From contig NZ_JAHCKL010000013.1 in NCBI RefSeq assembly GCF_026125785.1, positions 43,543 to 107,542 on the forward strand: a DNA stretch of 64,000 bases, in the 5' to 3' direction. Both the position numbers and the translations under genes were made by a program. Below the pieces are notes generated by a model. It was not told the origin of the DNA and ran no database searches. It saw only the letters and a program-made list of their open reading frames with translations. The stretch's first letter is position 1, and every line of letters starts with the position of its first letter. Positions 63,887 through 64,000 of the stretch are shown here, piece after piece. The stretch comes from Hydrogenophaga sp. GTDB lineage: Bacteria > Pseudomonadota > Gammaproteobacteria > Burkholderiales > Burkholderiaceae_C.

Positions 63887-64000
63887 TCAGCCGTGAGGTG
63901 TCGAGACGGAGAGGCGCTGCCGGTCGTTGGGGTCTTCTTCTGTGCCCAGCACCACGAACTCATTGCATGCCGAGACGAAGCTTCGCGCGGCGTCGGCTCT
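63887..64000 (-). CDS. 3' end of a gene of unknown function
   Basis: An open frame on the minus strand from the window edge to a TGA at 63887-63889 encodes 37 residues ending VLGTEEDPNDRQRLSVSTPHG. Codon usage has the high-GC third positions of its neighbours. The fragment is too short to name. It runs towards tRNA-Asn on the same strand. Confidence 0.45.
   Translation of the reverse strand, partial: RADAARSFVSACNEFVVLGTEEDPNDRQRLSVSTPHG

Overview
The window is high-GC DNA from a betaproteobacterium, most likely a member of the Comamonadaceae (Burkholderiales; Hydrogenophaga- or Acidovorax-like). The evidence is the base composition, orphan Bug/TctC-type binding proteins, the purM-ffs-dnaX-ebfC-recR neighbourhood, the ilvB-ilvH-ilvC-pssA-leuA run, the aat-bpt pair and a short GC-rich intergenic repeat beside glnB. 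Genus is not assigned. Most of the window is chromosomal core; there are no insertion sequences, CRISPR arrays or prophage genes.

Layout. 1-4.6 kb: 3' part of an AddA/UvrD-type helicase-nuclease, a flavoprotein and a DOPA-dioxygenase-like gene. 4.6-5.7 kb: a small lower-GC island flanked by a 16-bp direct repeat, one copy of which is the 3' end of the SRP RNA gene (ffs). 5.8-10.3 kb: purM divergent from dnaX-ebfC-recR; dnaX carries a nine-A slippery run. 10.4-16.7 kb: an orphan binding protein, mltD, gloB, a methyltransferase and rnhA. 15.5-19.8 kb: an RND efflux adaptor and pump. 19.8-22.9 kb: moaA-mobA-moeA for molybdenum cofactor. 22.9-24.5 kb: a PF10118-type hydrolase divergent from a TetR regulator around a perfect palindrome. 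24.5-27.4 kb: a proton-pumping pyrophosphatase divergent from soluble pyrophosphatase. 27.4-30.7 kb: a six-gene operon of an acyltransferase-like protein, three bactofilins and two small membrane proteins. 30.7-35.7 kb: nadE, an asparaginase, glnB, a LOG-family protein, dgkA and an RDD protein.

35.7-43.9 kb is a branched-chain amino acid and lipid block: ilvB, ilvH, ilvC, pssA, then a leucine leader peptide with attenuator and two 2-isopropylmalate synthases of different subfamilies in tandem. 44-48.9 kb: pbpG, an IclR regulator, the N-degron pair aat-bpt, a VanZ-like protein and a GntR/FCD regulator.

48.9-62 kb is a catabolic cluster for an unidentified carboxylic acid. It holds a DUF35 protein with a thiolase-fold partner lacking both thiolase cysteines, an SDR dehydrogenase, two Bug receptors flanking a pair of complementary acyl-CoA dehydrogenases, a crotonase, a hydratase-2, an NDP-forming acyl-CoA ligase, an NPD-type flavoprotein and a serine hydrolase. 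The combination resembles the ACAD, hydratase and aldolase modules that shorten branched side chains of steroids, but no ring-degradation gene is present. The window ends with a lipoprotein with MORN-like pattern, tRNA-Asn(GUU) and the 3' end of one more gene. The most novel candidates are the ffs-targeted mini-island, the bactofilin operon and the side-chain catabolic cluster.
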